From positions 78,501 through 142,500 of the forward strand of contig CAJNDT010000598.1 in assembly GCA_905221615.1 (NCBI GenBank): a stretch of DNA of 64,000 nt. The letters run 5' to 3'. Below, piece after piece: positions 1 to 10,069 of the stretch; within the stretch, counting starts at the first letter, position 1, and each line of letters starts with the position of its first letter. This DNA is from Symbiodinium sp. CCMP2592 (lineage: Eukaryota; Sar; Dinophyceae; Suessiales; Symbiodiniaceae). Below the pieces are notes generated by a model. The model did not search any database and was not told the DNA's origin. It was given only the letters and a program-made list of their open reading frames with translations. Position numbers and translations under genes: made by a program.

Positions 1-1405
1 GTCAAGATTCCACCATGCCATCAAATGTAGCAGCATCTCCGTCGGTCAAACAGCGGGCATGATCGTCGATGAAATTGAAGATTGCTGCCAGCCAGAAACT
101 CAGTTTGAAGCAAGTACTGGTCAGCAATGTTGATGGGACAACAGCAGAACTAGTGATCAACCAATATAGCCTGTATGCAGCTACAGATGTTGCTAGCTGC
201 TTCGACAATAATAACTCATGATCACTAAATCGAGCCACACACACACACATCGGCAGACCTTGCCCAAACGAATGTCCAGGAGGTGGTCCTGGTTCTTCCG
301 GAACTGCAAGATAAAGCTGGCCAGCCATGCAACAATCACGCGAACCTCAGCTACAGGGGCTCTAAGTTGATTGTTCATCGCTTCTTGGGGATTGCAGCTT
401 GCGGGTTGGTATTCTGGACTAATAACTTGCGATAAATAATGCCAGGTTTGGTTATGGCACTTGGCCGCCATTTCAGTGTAGCCCGTCATCGAGCCACGAA
501 GCAACTTTGCACAGAAGTCTAGTTGAAAATGCCTTGATGCAGCATAGGGTTTTTAGGGTTTGGGGTTCAGGGTTTAGCTTATCATATTAGGGATGGTGGG
601 TTCAGGGGTCTGTGCCAAAAAAACATAAAGGCAGGGTGCGGGATTGGTTTGGCCTTGCACCAGCTTGTAAAATCGGAGTATGCGCAAGACAGGCGCACAT
701 TGAGACGACCGACCCCAGGCCGGGCTGGCCAACAGTCCTGACAAAACATGAATAATGCATTTCAAAAAACCTGGGCTACATCAAGTCTAGCTTTGAAACA
801 GGCCAGCTAGCCTCATATTTCAGGAGCTCATAGAGAGCACTGCCTACAACCCACTGGGCCACACCAAGGTTGATGGTGTGTAACGTACACCACTAGCTTG
901 ATCATGGCGCGGTCAAAAGTACACAAGCTTCGTGAGTTGACCTCATAAATAAATGCTGGGGCGAGTTTGAAGGGATAGGTGCAACAAGCGGTTGAGTTTT
1001 GACACTTTAGAGCCTGGTATATACTGGAAAATACCACAAATTATAGTTTCCAACCTTTAGCCTAATTTGTATCGAACTCAAACATGTATCCAAACAACAT
1101 GTCGCATAAATCTGTTGAAGACAAGCAGCATTTGTCACCATCAGAATTCGGCTTGCAAACACTTTGAAGCTATCAAGGGAGCGCCTGGTCAGCAACGCAG
1201 GTTGTACCGACACTGTGAAACAGATATTCAGCGCATGCACACAAATTTGCGCAAACTGCATACTGCGAGCGAATGTGAGCGTGATATGTTGAGGATATTG
1301 AGTTTGTTGTTGTTTTAACTCGGAAGGCTTAGCGGTCAATGTCGATTATCCTGCCTACGTGACCGAGAAGGGTCATCTAGCACTCTTGGTCAGAAGCTTA
1401 CTTGT
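1..1405. other. Non-coding stretch, no gene supported
   Basis: Only short overlapping open frames occur on both strands, with no recognisable domain or consistent composition. The one structured item is the TTTAGGG-like patch listed separately. I see no RNA gene or promoter that I can defend. Confidence 0.5.
545..577. repeat. Degenerate telomere-like TTTAGGG patch
   Basis: Four imperfect units are visible: TAGGGTTTT, TAGGGTTTG, GGGTTCAGGG and TTTAG. They resemble the TTTAGGG telomere unit reported for dinoflagellates and plants. The patch is only 33 bp and degenerate, so chance or an old interstitial telomere scar are both possible. Confidence 0.35.
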
Positions 1406-1783
1406 GTGCGAGAGTGCTTTGTGATGTTCAAGACTCAAAAAGCTACACCCAGCGGAGCTAAGTTCGCTGGGCAATGGAGCCACGTTGGCTGCAGAACGAC
1501 GGGTGTCAAATATTTGATGAAGCCTGCGCCGGATTTTCCTCCACCCGTTCCTGCCTCTGCAGGCGGGCACAAGCAACATCAGAACGGTCGGGGGCAGCGG
1601 CAGCGGGAACTGGCAAGCACGTCAGCCTTCAGGGGGTTGGCGAATGATTTGCGGTCGTGGTCGAAGCAGATCTTGGCAAACCGTGCCGATGACGATGATG
1701 ATGGTGAGCTGTTGCTCAATCATCTAGATGACAGTGAGCAAGGGCCTGAGTGTGTCAGTGGGCAGTGCGCAGCTTCGGCATGA
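1406..1783 (+). CDS. Hypothetical acidic-tailed protein fragment
   Basis: An open frame of about 125 codons. The N-terminal third looks random, but from about residue 38 it is Pro/Gln rich and then strongly acidic (NRADDDDDGELLLNHLDD), which suggests real coding. It lies directly upstream of the 1.9-6.6 kb gene pieces in another frame and may be its N-terminal part or an upstream exon. No family is recognised. Confidence 0.3.
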   Translation: MRECFVMFKTQKATPSGAKFAGQWSHVGCRTTGVKYLMKPAPDFPPPVPASAGGHKQHQNGRGQRQRELASTSAFRGLANDLRSWSKQILANRADDDDDGELLLNHLDDSEQGPECVSGQCAASA

Positions 1784-1863
1784 CCTCTTGAGTGACTCAC
1801 GTCTCACGTCACTTTGTCTTGTAGTCGCAGTCACGGTAACGACAGGGGCAGCAATTGTAGTGC

Positions 1864-2472
1864 TTGGGTGTCCCATGCAGTTCTCGGCCCAGGATTGCAT
1901 TATCCAAGGAGGATGCCCTCGTGGAGTGGGTGTCTTGGCTAGAGGACTGGGCCTCTGAACTGGAAATGCTGCAGAACACGGGACGCTTCAAGCAAAGCCG
2001 CACTGTTGGCGGTGTGGCGTTCAAGGCCCAGACTCTGCTTAGCTGCTGGCAGCTGTCGCTCCAGATACGTAGCCTGCACGGGTTGAAAGATGCTGTTGCG
2101 AAGAGCATCGTGGTGGCACTTTCAGGGCCACTTGCAAATGCAGTGTTGTCAGCAGCCCCCTGCCAAGATGATGAGGGCTCACCTGCTCTGAAAAGCTTGC
2201 CCTCCGCATGGACGTTGCAGCGTGCGAAAGCCAGGATAGATGTCGCGTTTATGCTCCTCATGGCCAAGCAAAACTCGTTGCCTGGAGCTCTGTCAATTCT
2301 TCATGGGGATACTCAGCGCTTTCCCAGTTGGGCGGCTTGGGTGTGCAAAGATCCAACACCAGAACTGAAATGCTGCTACTTGCTCTTTGGCCCGGAAAGA
2401 TTATCGTTGGCAGGCAGTTCAGGATGCTCGTGTAATTGCGAGGCAGGTGTGGGCTGGAGTGCGAAAGTGTGA
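1864..2472 (+). pseudogene. Large dinoflagellate unknown-family gene, piece 1
   Basis: This is the N-terminal part of a protein family I recognise as highly repeated in dinoflagellates; its function is not established. The coding part starts near 1915 (ALVEWVSWLEDWASELE) and continues through TVGGVAFKAQTLLSCW and a Ser/Ala-rich stretch to AKARIDVAFMLLMA. In intact members this module precedes a DSSPQGG motif, which is what follows here after a frame change at about 2473-2590. The frame closes at 2472 after a short Cys-rich tail that is probably out-of-frame reading. The gene is either frame-broken or split by unrecognised introns, since dinoflagellate introns may use non-GT donors. The family assignment comes from recalled motif order, not a search. 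Confidence 0.5.
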
Positions 2473-2558
2473 CTTGTAATGTTGTTTGTGGAAAGGGGCC
2501 GTCTGCCACACCTGTTGCCGTTGCTGCTTGTAGCCGCTTGTAGACTGTAGACTTTGGC

Positions 2559-2849
2559 TTGAGATTGAGCGGTTTCACAACTCAACTCAGGTTTGCAGAT
2601 TCCAGCCCGCAGGGTGGGCGCGATTGGTTTCTTTCTGCGTGCTACAAAGTGGCGACGTCGGATCTTTCAAGCCTAGCCGCTGCAATGGATCAATTGCAGG
2701 AGTCGGCACAGTCTGCAGAACGGGTCGAGCCTGACGATTCCGGCGAGTTGGATGCATCTTGCTATGAGGTCGCTGCTAAAGGGCCACTCGGACGGACGGA
2801 TGTGACAGGCTTGTTTGTGTGCGGTGCCGTCGTCTTTCCCCAGCTTTGA
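2559..2849 (+). pseudogene. Large dinoflagellate unknown-family gene, piece 2 (DSSPQGG motif)
   Basis: The stretch FADSSPQGGRDWFLSACYKV at about 2595-2655 carries the hallmark DSSPQGG motif of this family, followed by an acidic linker (EPDDSGELDASCYEV). It lies in a different frame from piece 1 and from the next piece. An Asp followed by Ser-Ser-Pro, with a second Asp-containing block (SDMGVE) about 180 codons later, is compatible with an RNase-H-fold transposase. That is inference; no catalytic triad is proven. The frame ends at 2849. Confidence 0.5.
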
Positions 2850-3010
2850 GTAAGCGGTAGGGTGGTGGTAGCTTCAAGAATCAAGAACACTGCTGGAAGT
2901 CGCGGTCTAAGACCGCTTAAACAAGCCTGCAAGCTGGTGGCTTGTGACTTTTGTTAGGGCTTTCGGAGGGCTAGTTGCTTTGATGCCGCAGGAAGCAGAG
3001 CGCAGAGACC

Positions 3011-4128
3011 ATGCTCAAAGCATGTTCGAAGCACATGAACGTGCCAGTGGTTCTCGGGTCCAGGGCCACGGACCTTCCCAACAAAGCTGCAGCACTCGTG
3101 CATGCACTCAGACTTGAGACAGGGACCTCTGAGAGTTTGCTATGCTGGCTTCAACAGTCAGTTTCACATCCGACATGGGTGTGGAATCAGGGCTGCCCGA
3201 TTTCCCGAAGGTTGATCTAGCTCAGCTGTGTGTTGCGCAGATTCCTGGAGAGTTGCAAGATGATGTTGGTGCCGGTGCCGATGCTTCTGGTACGTCGGTA
3301 GGGCCTGGACCAGAGCTGACTGCGAGCACGAATGACTCTAACTTCATGTTTCCGCACACTCTACTGATTTGTGGTGTCTTGCATTTTCTGGCCAATGCGG
3401 CGTCTCAGGTACATGAAAGGCTCGGTGTGTGGCAGGAGTTTAAGCCTCAACTGAAAGCGGTGGCCTGCATCTTGCATCATGGGCATTATCGTGACAGGTT
3501 GAAAAGCACATGTTTTGGAAAGCGCACCCGTTTTGCTGCTTTCGCAGACTTCTGCAACACGGCATGCCCAATGCCGATCGAGTGGAGATGGTTGGTCACA
3601 CAGCAGGTGTTGCATCACATTTTGGGTTTGGAGCATGCGCTCTTGGCAGGTTGGAATTTGCAGGTGTTCCTGGCAGGAGGTTCTGTCGACGCCGATGCCA
3701 GCGCTGGCGACGGGGATATCGGTTACAGGAACAGAGTTTCCGATGCAAGGGTTTCACTCAGCCAGGTGGACGAGGCTTTGAGACCACCCTTTTTCTGGGC
3801 CACTTGCAAGATGCTTTGGCACCTTGGCGAGACCGTCCGGGAGATGGAGGGCTGGTCCAAGGGTTGTCCATGCCACCCTCGCGATGCGAAGCTGTCGGCG
3901 TTCAAGCAGCAGGCAGCGTACAATGCAGAGCTGGGCCGTGCTGCTTCGGATCAGAGCGACACGTGTCCTGGCAAAGGCAAGCGTGCTCCGGAGTTGGCGG
4001 CGGGCAAGTTGCCCAGCCTGTACGAGGAGGTGAGTCTCACGCATTATGCCTTAGTGCTGTCCGCCAGTCAGTCCGTGCCACAAGAACAACGTTCTCAACT
4101 CTTGCGTGCCGGGCTCATGACTCCATAG
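3011..4128 (+). pseudogene. Large dinoflagellate unknown-family gene, piece 3 (TSDMGVE, GCPCH, RAPELA)
   Basis: Two frames are needed. At 3011-3175 the frame reads HMNVPVVLGSRATDLPNKAA onward; from 3142 the next frame carries FTSDMGVESGLPDF and runs 328 codons to 4128. Landmarks in order are TSDMGVE (about 3165), PHTLLICGVLHFLANA (about 3350), FCNTACPMPIEWRW (about 3555), FFWATCKMLWHLGE (about 3790), GCPCHP (about 3865) and CPGKGKRAPELAAGK (about 3965). This motif series is typical of the dinoflagellate family. The GCPCH site, with a nearby Trp-Ser-Lys, could bind metal. Similarity to a transposase core is possible but unproven. The join at 3142-3175 is a single frame change. Confidence 0.55.
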
Positions 4129-4560
4129 TAAGTCCCTCGCAGTCTGTGTCTGTGCCTGGGGGGTTGGGGCGGTTGGGGGGGCCGGGCGGTTTGGTGTTGC
4201 TGATTGGTGCATTCTGGGCAGTTTGGTGGGTTGCTGATTGGTTACGCGCATGCATCTGGGCGGTTTGGTGGGTTGCTGATCAGGAGGGGTGCGACGGCCG
4301 GGCGGCGTGCGGGAAGGCGTTCCGGCCGGGTGGGGGATGAGGGGGGTGGGGTCGGGGGCGCGGGCGGGGGGCTGCGGCTGGGGGTCTGTCTGTGTCGAGT
4401 CTGAGAGTTGACACTCACAGTGACTTACATTGACACTCTCTGTGAGGTTTGAATTGCGAGGACTAAGGCCTAAAGGCTAAGGGGTAAGGGCTGTGGCCTG
4501 TGAGCTGCGCCACTCAAATGCACATTCTCCAAGCCCGAACATGCGTAGAAATCGTTTTTC
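4129..4560. other. G-rich insert or intron between gene pieces
   Basis: Non-coding gap inside the gene. It holds a duplicated block ending GGCGGTTTGGTGGGTTGCTG (about 4220-4240 and 4258-4280), long G runs (4150-4200, 4320-4380) and a short degenerate CTAAGG-rich patch near 4460-4490. It could be an intron or an insertion; I find no convincing inverted ends or target duplication. Confidence 0.4.
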
Positions 4561-4636
4561 CGGATGTGTTCATGGGCACGCTTTTCAGCTTTGTTGCCTC
4601 AGGTGATTTCGAGGCAGGAAAAACCATCTTTGCTAC

Positions 4637-5026
4637 GTGATCAAGATGAAGCTCAATGCATGGAGCAAGCTGCCTTTGCATCTTTGTGGCCTTGGTCTGC
4701 CGCAGACCCAACCCGAGGCGATTCAAGAAGTTGCCCGAGACTGCCTGCAACAGTATGCTGCCCAACCGGATGCCGAGCACAGAGTCTCCAACTTTTTCTG
4801 TGCGCCAGGCAGCCCGCTTTACGACAGTTTGGTCTCAGTGGCCAATGGGGCACCGCTGCAACAACATATGGAACTACACAGATCTGTGCAAATTTTGAAA
4901 CTCATCCCAGTTGCAGAGCACGTTATCGAGGGAGGGTCCGCATGCAAGCACGCAGCGGCAGATCGTCAGGGCTCCACGTTGCGGGCCAGTTGCTGTGAGC
5001 ATGGCATTGCGAGGCCCAGAGATTGA
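4637..5026 (+). pseudogene. Large dinoflagellate unknown-family gene, piece 4
   Basis: The coding part is NAWSKLPLHLCGLGLPQTQP at about 4650-4710, then EAIQEVARDCLQQY, a linker, and LKLIPVAEHVIEGGSACKHA at about 4895-4955. In intact family members a block of this kind (leading into a VVE..HA helix) follows the RAPELA block. Frame is lost near 4990, where the next piece takes over in another frame. The 129 codons contain no known catalytic motif. Confidence 0.45.
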
Positions 5027-5588
5027 GCGCTTCGTGGTGGAGGGCCCTGTGTGGTCTGGGATGGTGCTTGCAGAGACTGTGGATTTGGTCTCCAGTTTGC
5101 CCAGAGCCTTGCCACGTTTAGGTCTTCAAGCGCATCCTGCTATTGCAGCCGCCGAAGCAGCAGGGAAGCTGACCACTGGTTTCGTTTGCAGCATTATCTA
5201 CAGGTGTGATGCTGAGTCGCAGCTCGTGAACTTGCGAGGAGCCCGGAAGGCCGCTGAGGTGAGCAAGGACAAGCAGAAGAAGCAACGAGCCGAGAATGAT
5301 CACAAACGTGACAAACAGGCCGCAGAGCGAAAACTTGCTCCAGAGGAGAGGGCCGACTGGTTCTTTCAATGCTTGCTCTTTGACTGTCTACGGACGCAGG
5401 AAGACACTGAGGCCTCCGTGTTCTCTTTGCCGGCGTCTGTCACGAGTCAGCCGTTGGCGCACGGGGAGGCCCAGCAGCTGTGCGACAAGGAAGGGCGTGT
5501 CCAGCTGCCGGACATGAACCTGCCCTCCAAAGCCTATAGACAGTGTTATCGCTGTGGGTGCGGGGAGTGCAGGTGTTGCAAGGTCTAA
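4990..5588 (+). pseudogene. Large dinoflagellate unknown-family gene, piece 5
   Basis: It opens with VSMALRGPEIERFVVEGPVW, runs through a Leu-rich region, and then a strongly basic helical stretch (SKDKQKKQRAENDHKRDK, about 5260-5315) that may be nuclear-targeting or nucleic-acid binding. It then reads ADWFFQCLLFDCLRTQED. The final CYRCGCGECRCCKV is probably out-of-frame reading just before the shift to the last piece. An open frame upstream to about 4911 is a shadow of piece 4. Confidence 0.4.
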
Positions 5589-6582
5589 GGCCCCGGAAGC
5601 TTTTCTGCAAATCGAAGATGATCTTGGAGATGTGAGTGCAGATCCCGATGGATTCAGTGCCCTGCCAAGCTGCGGGCACGCCGGTGCTTCAGAGGATTCT
5701 GGCCTACATGGCTTCTTCCGCGTTGTGCACGCGAACCCTTCGAGGCAGAAAATTCAACATGTTTCGCCTGCCCTTGGTCAGAAGTTGAGGGACAGCGACA
5801 TGGCTGTAACCCGGCACAAGTGCCTGCATGTTGATGAAAGCCGTGCCAAGATAGAAGCTGCGCCTCTATCGACAGCAAGGTCAAGCTCAGCTGATGCACA
5901 GTCTGCAACTACAACCTTCTTGTTGAACACTTCCGTGCCGATGGGCTCGCGCCAGGAACTTGCCGAGCAATTGCTCAGATGGGAGTTTGATGCAGAGTGT
6001 GAACATGCTCTTTCCGGGGTTTGCCCACGTTTGCTTGACGTGTTTCCAGACCTCGGCGCATTCGAAGGTCGTGCGGCGAAGTATGTGCCCGAGGAGGACG
6101 ATGAAGACACCGATACGCTCAATCGTCTTCTTCGGGAGGGTGTTCTTCGTGCGGAACAGGTTCGAGAAGATGTGCGTGGGTTTCAGCTGACGCAGCAAGG
6201 CATGTGTGAGCTGAAGTTGGTGTTCAAGCTGCGGAGCCCTCGGCCAGTCTGTCTTGTGCCAGACATCGAACGCAGGCAATGGGACGCTCCGTCCCTTGGA
6301 GATTTGCATCCGTGTCAACTCTGGTTGCTTATGGAGACGAAGGGTTGGCAGCCGCTCGTGGCGACCACGAAGGAGCAGGCCGGTGAACCAGCCTATGCGT
6401 TGGACGCAGATGTCAGGAAAGTGTTTTTCTTACCAGTCAGGGGCACTTCGCCCCCGTCCCGTTGGTACATGCTGGCTTATGCTCTATCGGATTTGGTTTG
6501 GAGACAACGGCTTGCTCCATCTGTGCTTCCCGTGGAGCATAGCTGGCAAGTAAAGCAATACCGTGGCCTGGTCGAATGGTAG
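5554..6582 (+). pseudogene. Large dinoflagellate unknown-family gene, C-terminal piece
   Basis: A 342-codon open frame ending at a TAG at 6580-6582. Coding composition is convincing from about 5585 (APEAFLQIEDDLGDVSADPD). Visible parts are an acidic linker with VPEEDDEDTDTLNRLL (about 6090), FQLTQQGMCELKLVF (about 6180) and a Trp-rich C-terminus (PSRWYMLAYALSDLVW, about 6455). It overlaps piece 5 by 35 bp in another frame, consistent with one indel near 5575. No domain is recognised. It likely ends the gene, since a non-coding gap follows before the retroelement. Confidence 0.45.
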
Positions 6583-6800
6583 TTGTGTTTACTCAACATT
6601 GTTTACACTTTAGCTATCCCGCTTTTGCGTTGAGCTTGGTGATATTTCTTCATGCTTCAGCCACTTTGCTCAGCAGACGCTTCCAACATGCAGCAGCTGA
6701 CATGTTGAAGAACATTTTTCACAGCCTGACAGCTTTGCTTTACATTTAGCACTTGTCGGATTTGCTTGCACATTCCGTTTTCACAGTGACTCCTTTCTAG
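6583..6800. other. Spacer before the YR retroelement
   Basis: T-rich spacer with a small hairpin (CAACATG at 6684-6690 against CATGTTG at 6701-6707). No long repeat shared with the region beyond 17.7 kb was noticed by eye, so I cannot define terminal repeats of the retroelement here. Confidence 0.3.
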
Positions 6801-7277
6801 GTGAGTGTAGGCTGTGCAGTCCGGTTCCGTGCGGGCCGGCAGATGGACAGTGAGTTCCCTCCGGGGCACTCAATCGAAGAGGCAGTGGAGCTGCTTCGTG
6901 TCGCAGCCTTCCGTTTTCATTGTCTTGAGACTCGCTTAGAGACATTGGAAAATTTTGTGTCGGAGTTCCGCTCCGTCCAGGAAAGGATCAACACTATTGC
7001 ACTTCGTTTAGATTCTCTTGAGCGCGATCTGGCTGTGGTTCAACAGGCTTTCACCAGCCCTCAGGGTGTCAGCCTGCGAGCTGAACTTGAGGGCATCTCC
7101 TTGTCGTTGTCTTCAGTCATTGAGGTTGTGAATCGGCTTGAGCCTGAGACAACTCGCATCTTGCATTGGAGAGAGCGCTTTACAGGATCGCTTCAGGAAG
7201 AGCTGTCTCGCATAGGCCACCAATTTAGCCTTTCTTGCCCTCGCTTGGACGTTACATTTCTTGATGAGCTCGACTAG
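6801..7277 (+). CDS. YR retroelement ORF with coiled coil
   Basis: About 158 codons, with the most likely ATG at 6843 (MDSEFPPGHSIEEAVELLRV); the upstream extension is weak. It is helical with heptad-like spacing (LETRLETLENFVSEF; RLDSLERDLAVVQQAF; VVNRLEPETTRILHW), so a coiled coil is likely. The stop at 7275-7277 overlaps the ATG of the next frame (7264) by about 14 bp, an arrangement typical of coupled retroelement ORFs. A structural or oligomerising role for the particle is inference. Confidence 0.5.
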   Translation: MSVGCAVRFRAGRQMDSEFPPGHSIEEAVELLRVAAFRFHCLETRLETLENFVSEFRSVQERINTIALRLDSLERDLAVVQQAFTSPQGVSLRAELEGISLSLSSVIEVVNRLEPETTRILHWRERFTGSLQEELSRIGHQFSLSCPRLDVTFLDELD

Positions 7278-8520
7278 ACTTCTTCAGCAAGGCAACATGC
7301 TTAGCGGTCAGAGCGCTTCTTCGGCGGCGAGCAGTGTGCCCGTGGTTGCGGACACAGGCACCGTGACGCCAGGTGACAGCAGTACTTTTGTGCCTCCTAC
7401 CGCTCCGGTCTCAGCAGGGTTTCTTGCACATTTGGATTCTCTGATTGATTCTCCTGCGGAAGCGGCTGATGAGCAGTCGCAGGCATCAGATTTGCTTACG
7501 TCTTCTCCTGAGAAATCTGCTTCAGCTGCAAGCTGGGAACTCATTGCCCCAGGTGGTCATCTGCCCGCTTCTGCGGGCCCGAGGGTTTGCACGGTCAAGC
7601 GTTATCGTAAGCAAGTTTTGCCTGTTCAGGATTCACCTGTTGTGCCGCTGGAGCCAGTCCCATTGCTTTTGCAGGCCTCGCCTAAGGCATTGGTTTCCCG
7701 CTCTCGATCTCGCCCGCGGGATCCGGTCTGCCATGAATCACCCGTTGCAGCTTCGAGCCTTTCTCCTAGTCAAGATGATCATAGGACTAGGCTTGGGTTG
7801 GGTTCTAGGTCCTCCCTAGGCCCCTTTAAACCTTTGCCGGCCCCAGCTCCATTGCACCGTTCGGGGCTCTCCACTTCAGGTGCATTGCCGGTACAGGATT
7901 TAGCTCCACCGCTGCCTAGACCTAAGCACCGGGCGGCCTTTTATTGCAAGCACAATCGTTCACCTCGGCCTGCGCCGGAGCCACACATGCTGTTGCAAGC
8001 AGGGGTTAAATCAGTGCCTCCAGGGGTCCCCCAAGGTGTGCCTTCGTCTGCTTATGCAGGGCCCAGACCATGTCCTCGGCAGGCTACTTCTCAACAGGTT
8101 CGTCCGGGCCTCACCTTGCAACAGTCTTTGCATCAGGAGCAGTTCGCTCGTGTCTTGCTGATTTGGGTGTTGGTGCGGCCCCTGGTGCTTTCCTTCTCGC
8201 CCATCCTGCAAGATCTTGCTTCGAGTGTTAATGCCCCGGAGCTGGAGCTGGGCTTGCTCCGCACGGTGACCGAGACGACAGCCTTACGGTACTTGCAGGT
8301 GGTACATAAGTTTCTTCAGCAGCTGCACACTCTCTGGCAGCTCACCTGGGATACGGCATCGCAGTCTGCTGTTGTTGATTGCATCCTGTCTTTGCGCAGG
8401 GATCATCAGGATTGTCACCGCATCAACTGTGTCAAGGCCTTACGCTGGATTACAAAGCTGCTTCGTCTGCAGGTGGATAATCTTTATGACGGCCTTTTCC
8501 GTCCGCTGGTTGCTGTATCG
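7264..8520 (+). pseudogene. Tyrosine recombinase ORF, N-terminal part
   Basis: A long Ser/Pro-rich leader (residues 1 to about 285, including SRSRSRPRD) is followed by the SAM-like N-terminal core-binding region of a tyrosine recombinase: LRYLQVVHKFLQQLHTLWQ (about 8290), INCVKALRWITKLLRLQVDN (about 8425), LYDGLFRPLVA (about 8485). These blocks match the recombinases of dinoflagellate YR retroelements as I know them. The reading frame then enters foreign sequence (about 8520-8807) and stops at 8595. The catalytic half resumes at 8808 in another frame. The enzyme would integrate the circular element DNA. Confidence 0.6.
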
Positions 8521-8753
8521 ATACACGATCCGTTCGATACCATACGTGGCGACGACTCTTGTTATAGCGACGTCCGCTGTATAGTGAACTCGTAATTTAT
8601 CTATGTCCGCACTTGCTTGTTGTTGCACACCCTGAAAATTAGGGGTTGCTCGTGGGGGCTTCGTGTTGCTTCTGTTCTGCAACAGAGTTAATATATATAT
8701 ATATATATATAGGTGTATATATATGTGTATATTAACTCTGTTGCAGAACAGAC

Positions 8754-8790
<37 letters not shown>

Positions 8791-8807
8791 TCAGCAGGTC
8801 TGCCTCG
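8520..8807. mobile_element. TA-rich palindromic insertion inside the recombinase
   Basis: The block interrupts the recombinase between RPLVA and DKLRRESYPLPW. It contains a perfect 25-bp inverted repeat (8671-8695 and 8728-8752; arm core CTGTTCTGCAACAGAGTTAA) around a TA-rich loop, followed by a second (TA)n tract at about 8757-8786. It is about 288 bp, judged by where recombinase homology stops and resumes. I could not find target duplications. It may be a small non-autonomous element or a fold-back insertion. Confidence 0.45.
8671..8752. repeat. Perfect 25-bp inverted repeat with TA loop
   Basis: The arms at 8671-8695 and 8728-8752 are exact reverse complements; the 32-bp loop is (TA)n with two TG interruptions and is itself largely self-complementary. 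This predicts a stable hairpin or cruciform. Confidence 0.85.
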
Positions 8808-9389
8808 GATAAACTGCGACGTGAGTCGTACCCGCTCCCATGGCGTCTGGTGAGCTTCTTTGAGCATGCCCTCATGTTTCGCACATTGCCGTTGCAGGCT
8901 CTCTTACTTGCTGGTGCAGCGCTTGTGTGTGTCTACGCTTCACTCAGATGGAGTGATTCTCAGCATCTGCGCTGGGATACATTGCTCTTCAGTGCCTCTT
9001 GTTTGTGAGCATTGATTTTCAGAACCAAGACGTCACGAGCCGGCATGCCAATCGCTTTGCAGATTTCGGGGGTGCTTGGGCGTGACACAGGGGTTATGCA
9101 GACATGGCTGGCGCACTACCTGGCTATTCTTTCAGATGTTTGGGTTGAAATGCGTCTGTCCTTCGGGGATTCTGTTTGCCCGGATTGCTTATGGTTCTCT
9201 TGGGATAAGTCTTCGGAACAATTTGCACCCTTGACTTATGCTCAAAGCCTTCGGTTCTTGCGTGAATCGGCAGTGCAGTGTGGCCTGACAGAAGGTCTCG
9301 TGCAGTCGGCTTCCTTGACGCTTCACTCTCTGAAAGTTTGCTTGCTCAGTGCTATGTTGATGCTGCGCCTCAGCCGTAGGGCCAGGTGA
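8808..9389 (+). pseudogene. Tyrosine recombinase ORF, catalytic part (tyrosine segment missing)
   Basis: From 8808 the frame reads DKLRRESYPLPWRLVSFFEH and then CVYASLRWSDSQHLRWDTLL, where the Arg of SLRWSD is the likely first catalytic Arg. An in-frame TGA at 9006-9008 breaks it, after which the same frame continues (TKTSRAGMPIALQISG) to LTLHSLKVCLLSAM at about 9315-9355. HSLK stands where HxxR-type motifs lie in related recombinases and is characteristic of the dinoflagellate branch. The segment expected next, ending in the catalytic Tyr, is absent: the frame passes through RLSRRAR to a TGA at 9387-9389, and the post-catalytic tail follows almost at once in another frame. Confidence 0.6.
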
Positions 9390-10069
9390 AGCGCTGGCAG
9401 CTCAATCGGTGGTGCTCTGCAAGGTTCAGTCAGGCTGGCTTCCTCTTGCGCCAATGGCCAGGGGGTGGCAGATACCCATTCAACAGTTGCCGTTGATTCA
9501 GGTGGAGGCAGAGATTCCGCACGCCCCTTCTGCGTCGTGATTCCCACTGATGCCCGATTTCAGCCTTGCTTCTGCTGTGCAGGAACCGCCTAGTCTTGAA
9601 CCGAGTTCGGATTTGCAGGTGGTTCACTCTTCATCTTCAATGGAGCCCACTCCTGGGGCAACCACAGCCGCTGTGCAGGCTGAAGATGATCTTGCATCCT
9701 CCTCTTCCGGGGATGAGTCACTGGGCCAGGCCGAAGAGACAGTCTTCTTGCGTGCCAAGTCAGGGATTGTTCATGTGGCAGCCCCAGCTTTGTCGGGTAC
9801 TGGCGTCTGTCATGATTCGGTGTGGCTGAAGCCCATGTGTGGCATGCTTTCTGCTGATATCCCACCTACCTGCCAATGTTCGCATTTGCAAGCACAAGGC
9901 GTGCCAGGGATTGCTCAATAAGTGCGCTTGGTGCCTTATCGAGCGTGTATCGCGCTGCAGCGATGCCGGTCTTTGCTTCTGTGGCCTTTTGTCAGCTCTG
10001 CAAGTAGCTGAATTTTTGTATCGCACAAGATGCTTCATGCACAAGAGAAAAGAGGGATTAAGTCCTTGA
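9390..10069 (+). pseudogene. Tyrosine recombinase ORF, C-terminal tail
   Basis: About 9388-9540 reads EALAAQSVVLCKVQSGWLP and MARGWQIPIQQ, matching the region after the catalytic tyrosine in this family. 9550-9921 is an acidic Ser-rich linker ending in SVWLKPMCGML. The next frame (9839-10069) supplies ICKHKACQGLLNKCAWC. A Cys pair in KPMCG followed by CKHKAC is the C-terminal Cys/His element I associate with these recombinases. At least two frame changes are needed, near 9540 and 9870. It is non-functional as it stands. Confidence 0.45.

Noticed and set aside
6684..6707. Short hairpin as terminator or element end
   Set aside because: A 7-bp stem is within chance and no matching end was found beyond 17.7 kb.
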